Positions 63,614 through 64,000 of a stretch of DNA of 64,000 bases are shown one piece after another. The stretch's first letter is position 1. Each line of letters begins with the position of its first letter. Source of the DNA: Xylocopa sonorina (taxonomy: Eukaryota > Arthropoda > Insecta > Hymenoptera > Apidae); assembly GCF_050948175.1 (NCBI RefSeq), contig NC_135204.1, forward strand, positions 5,819,473 to 5,883,472, written 5' to 3'. The translations under genes and the position numbers were made by a program. The notes beneath the pieces were generated by a model. The model saw only the letters and a program-made list of their open reading frames with translations, was not told the origin of the DNA and did no database searches.

Positions 63614-64000
63614 ATACAAGCACTCCTCTTGCAACACGACTTCGCTTTCCAGTAGTACAAATAAGTAACAGTCTAATAGGGAAGAGCTCTATCTACGGCT
63701 AGGAATACAAATTTAGGTCACTCAAGGCGATCTTCCTTCCCGTTTTCCCTAATTTAACGACTTGAGCATTGCTCAACGAACTACGTAAATAAGAAAAAAC
63801 AAATAAGATCTAAATAAGAAACAAGCGTTGGCCTTAATCAACCATACTCATGCCTCTTACTTTAGTTAAATCCAGAATCAGAACAGTGACTGCAATCTTG
63901 ACACTCTTGACAAATTTTGAATATGACGCCCATTTTTATACATGTTGTTAATATTTTTACTAGTTCAAAAAGTAATTAACATTTACGGAACAGTGCGCAT

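Overview
This is eukaryotic nuclear DNA, most likely from a hymenopteran insect and probably a bee. The evidence is an AT-rich genome with CpG-rich blocks that are not depleted, short introns in housekeeping genes, a biogenic-amine receptor with an insect-type sequence, and insect-like orthologues of the other genes. The species assignment is inference; no tRNA, rRNA, CRISPR or prokaryotic gene organisation was seen.

Left two thirds (1-51,400). This part is almost free of protein-coding sequence. The only secure coding segment is one exon at 29,992-30,746 on the minus strand. It encodes the N-terminus and transmembrane helices 1-5 of a beta-adrenergic-like octopamine receptor, most like Octbeta3R. 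Its donor site opens an intron that runs leftwards; no exon for helices 6-7 was found down to position 1, so that intron probably exceeds 29 kb. The surrounding DNA holds small transposon derivatives: two TTAA-bounded elements (5,814-6,298 and 8,620-8,870) and one element with long terminal inverted repeats carrying a decayed DDE transposase (15,507-16,275). It also holds five two-copy tandem duplications with units of 139-214 bp, several degenerate minisatellites, microsatellites, and a hammerhead-ribozyme-like core near 8,041-8,112 with possible kissing loops.

Right end (51,498-64,000). This is a compact gene cluster. Trabid/ZRANB1, a K29/K33/K63-type deubiquitinase, lies on the minus strand in seven coding exons (51,498-54,962), one of its introns using a GC donor. 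NDOR1, the diflavin reductase of cytosolic Fe-S cluster assembly, follows on the plus strand in three exons (57,255-59,486). The first five coding exons of an SLC29 equilibrative nucleoside transporter come next (60,324-62,790) and continue past the window. Trabid and NDOR1 are divergent and share a CpG-rich spacer of about 2.3 kb. NDOR1 and the transporter run in the same direction. The last 1.2 kb is transporter intron with a small pogo-like inverted-repeat element.

The three complete or near-complete genes are unrelated in pathway (ubiquitin signalling, Fe-S biogenesis, nucleoside transport); their closeness looks like ordinary gene-dense housekeeping context next to a large, repeat-rich neuronal gene territory. 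I see no novel multi-gene system. The hammerhead-like motif is the most unusual signal, and it lacks a convincing stem III.
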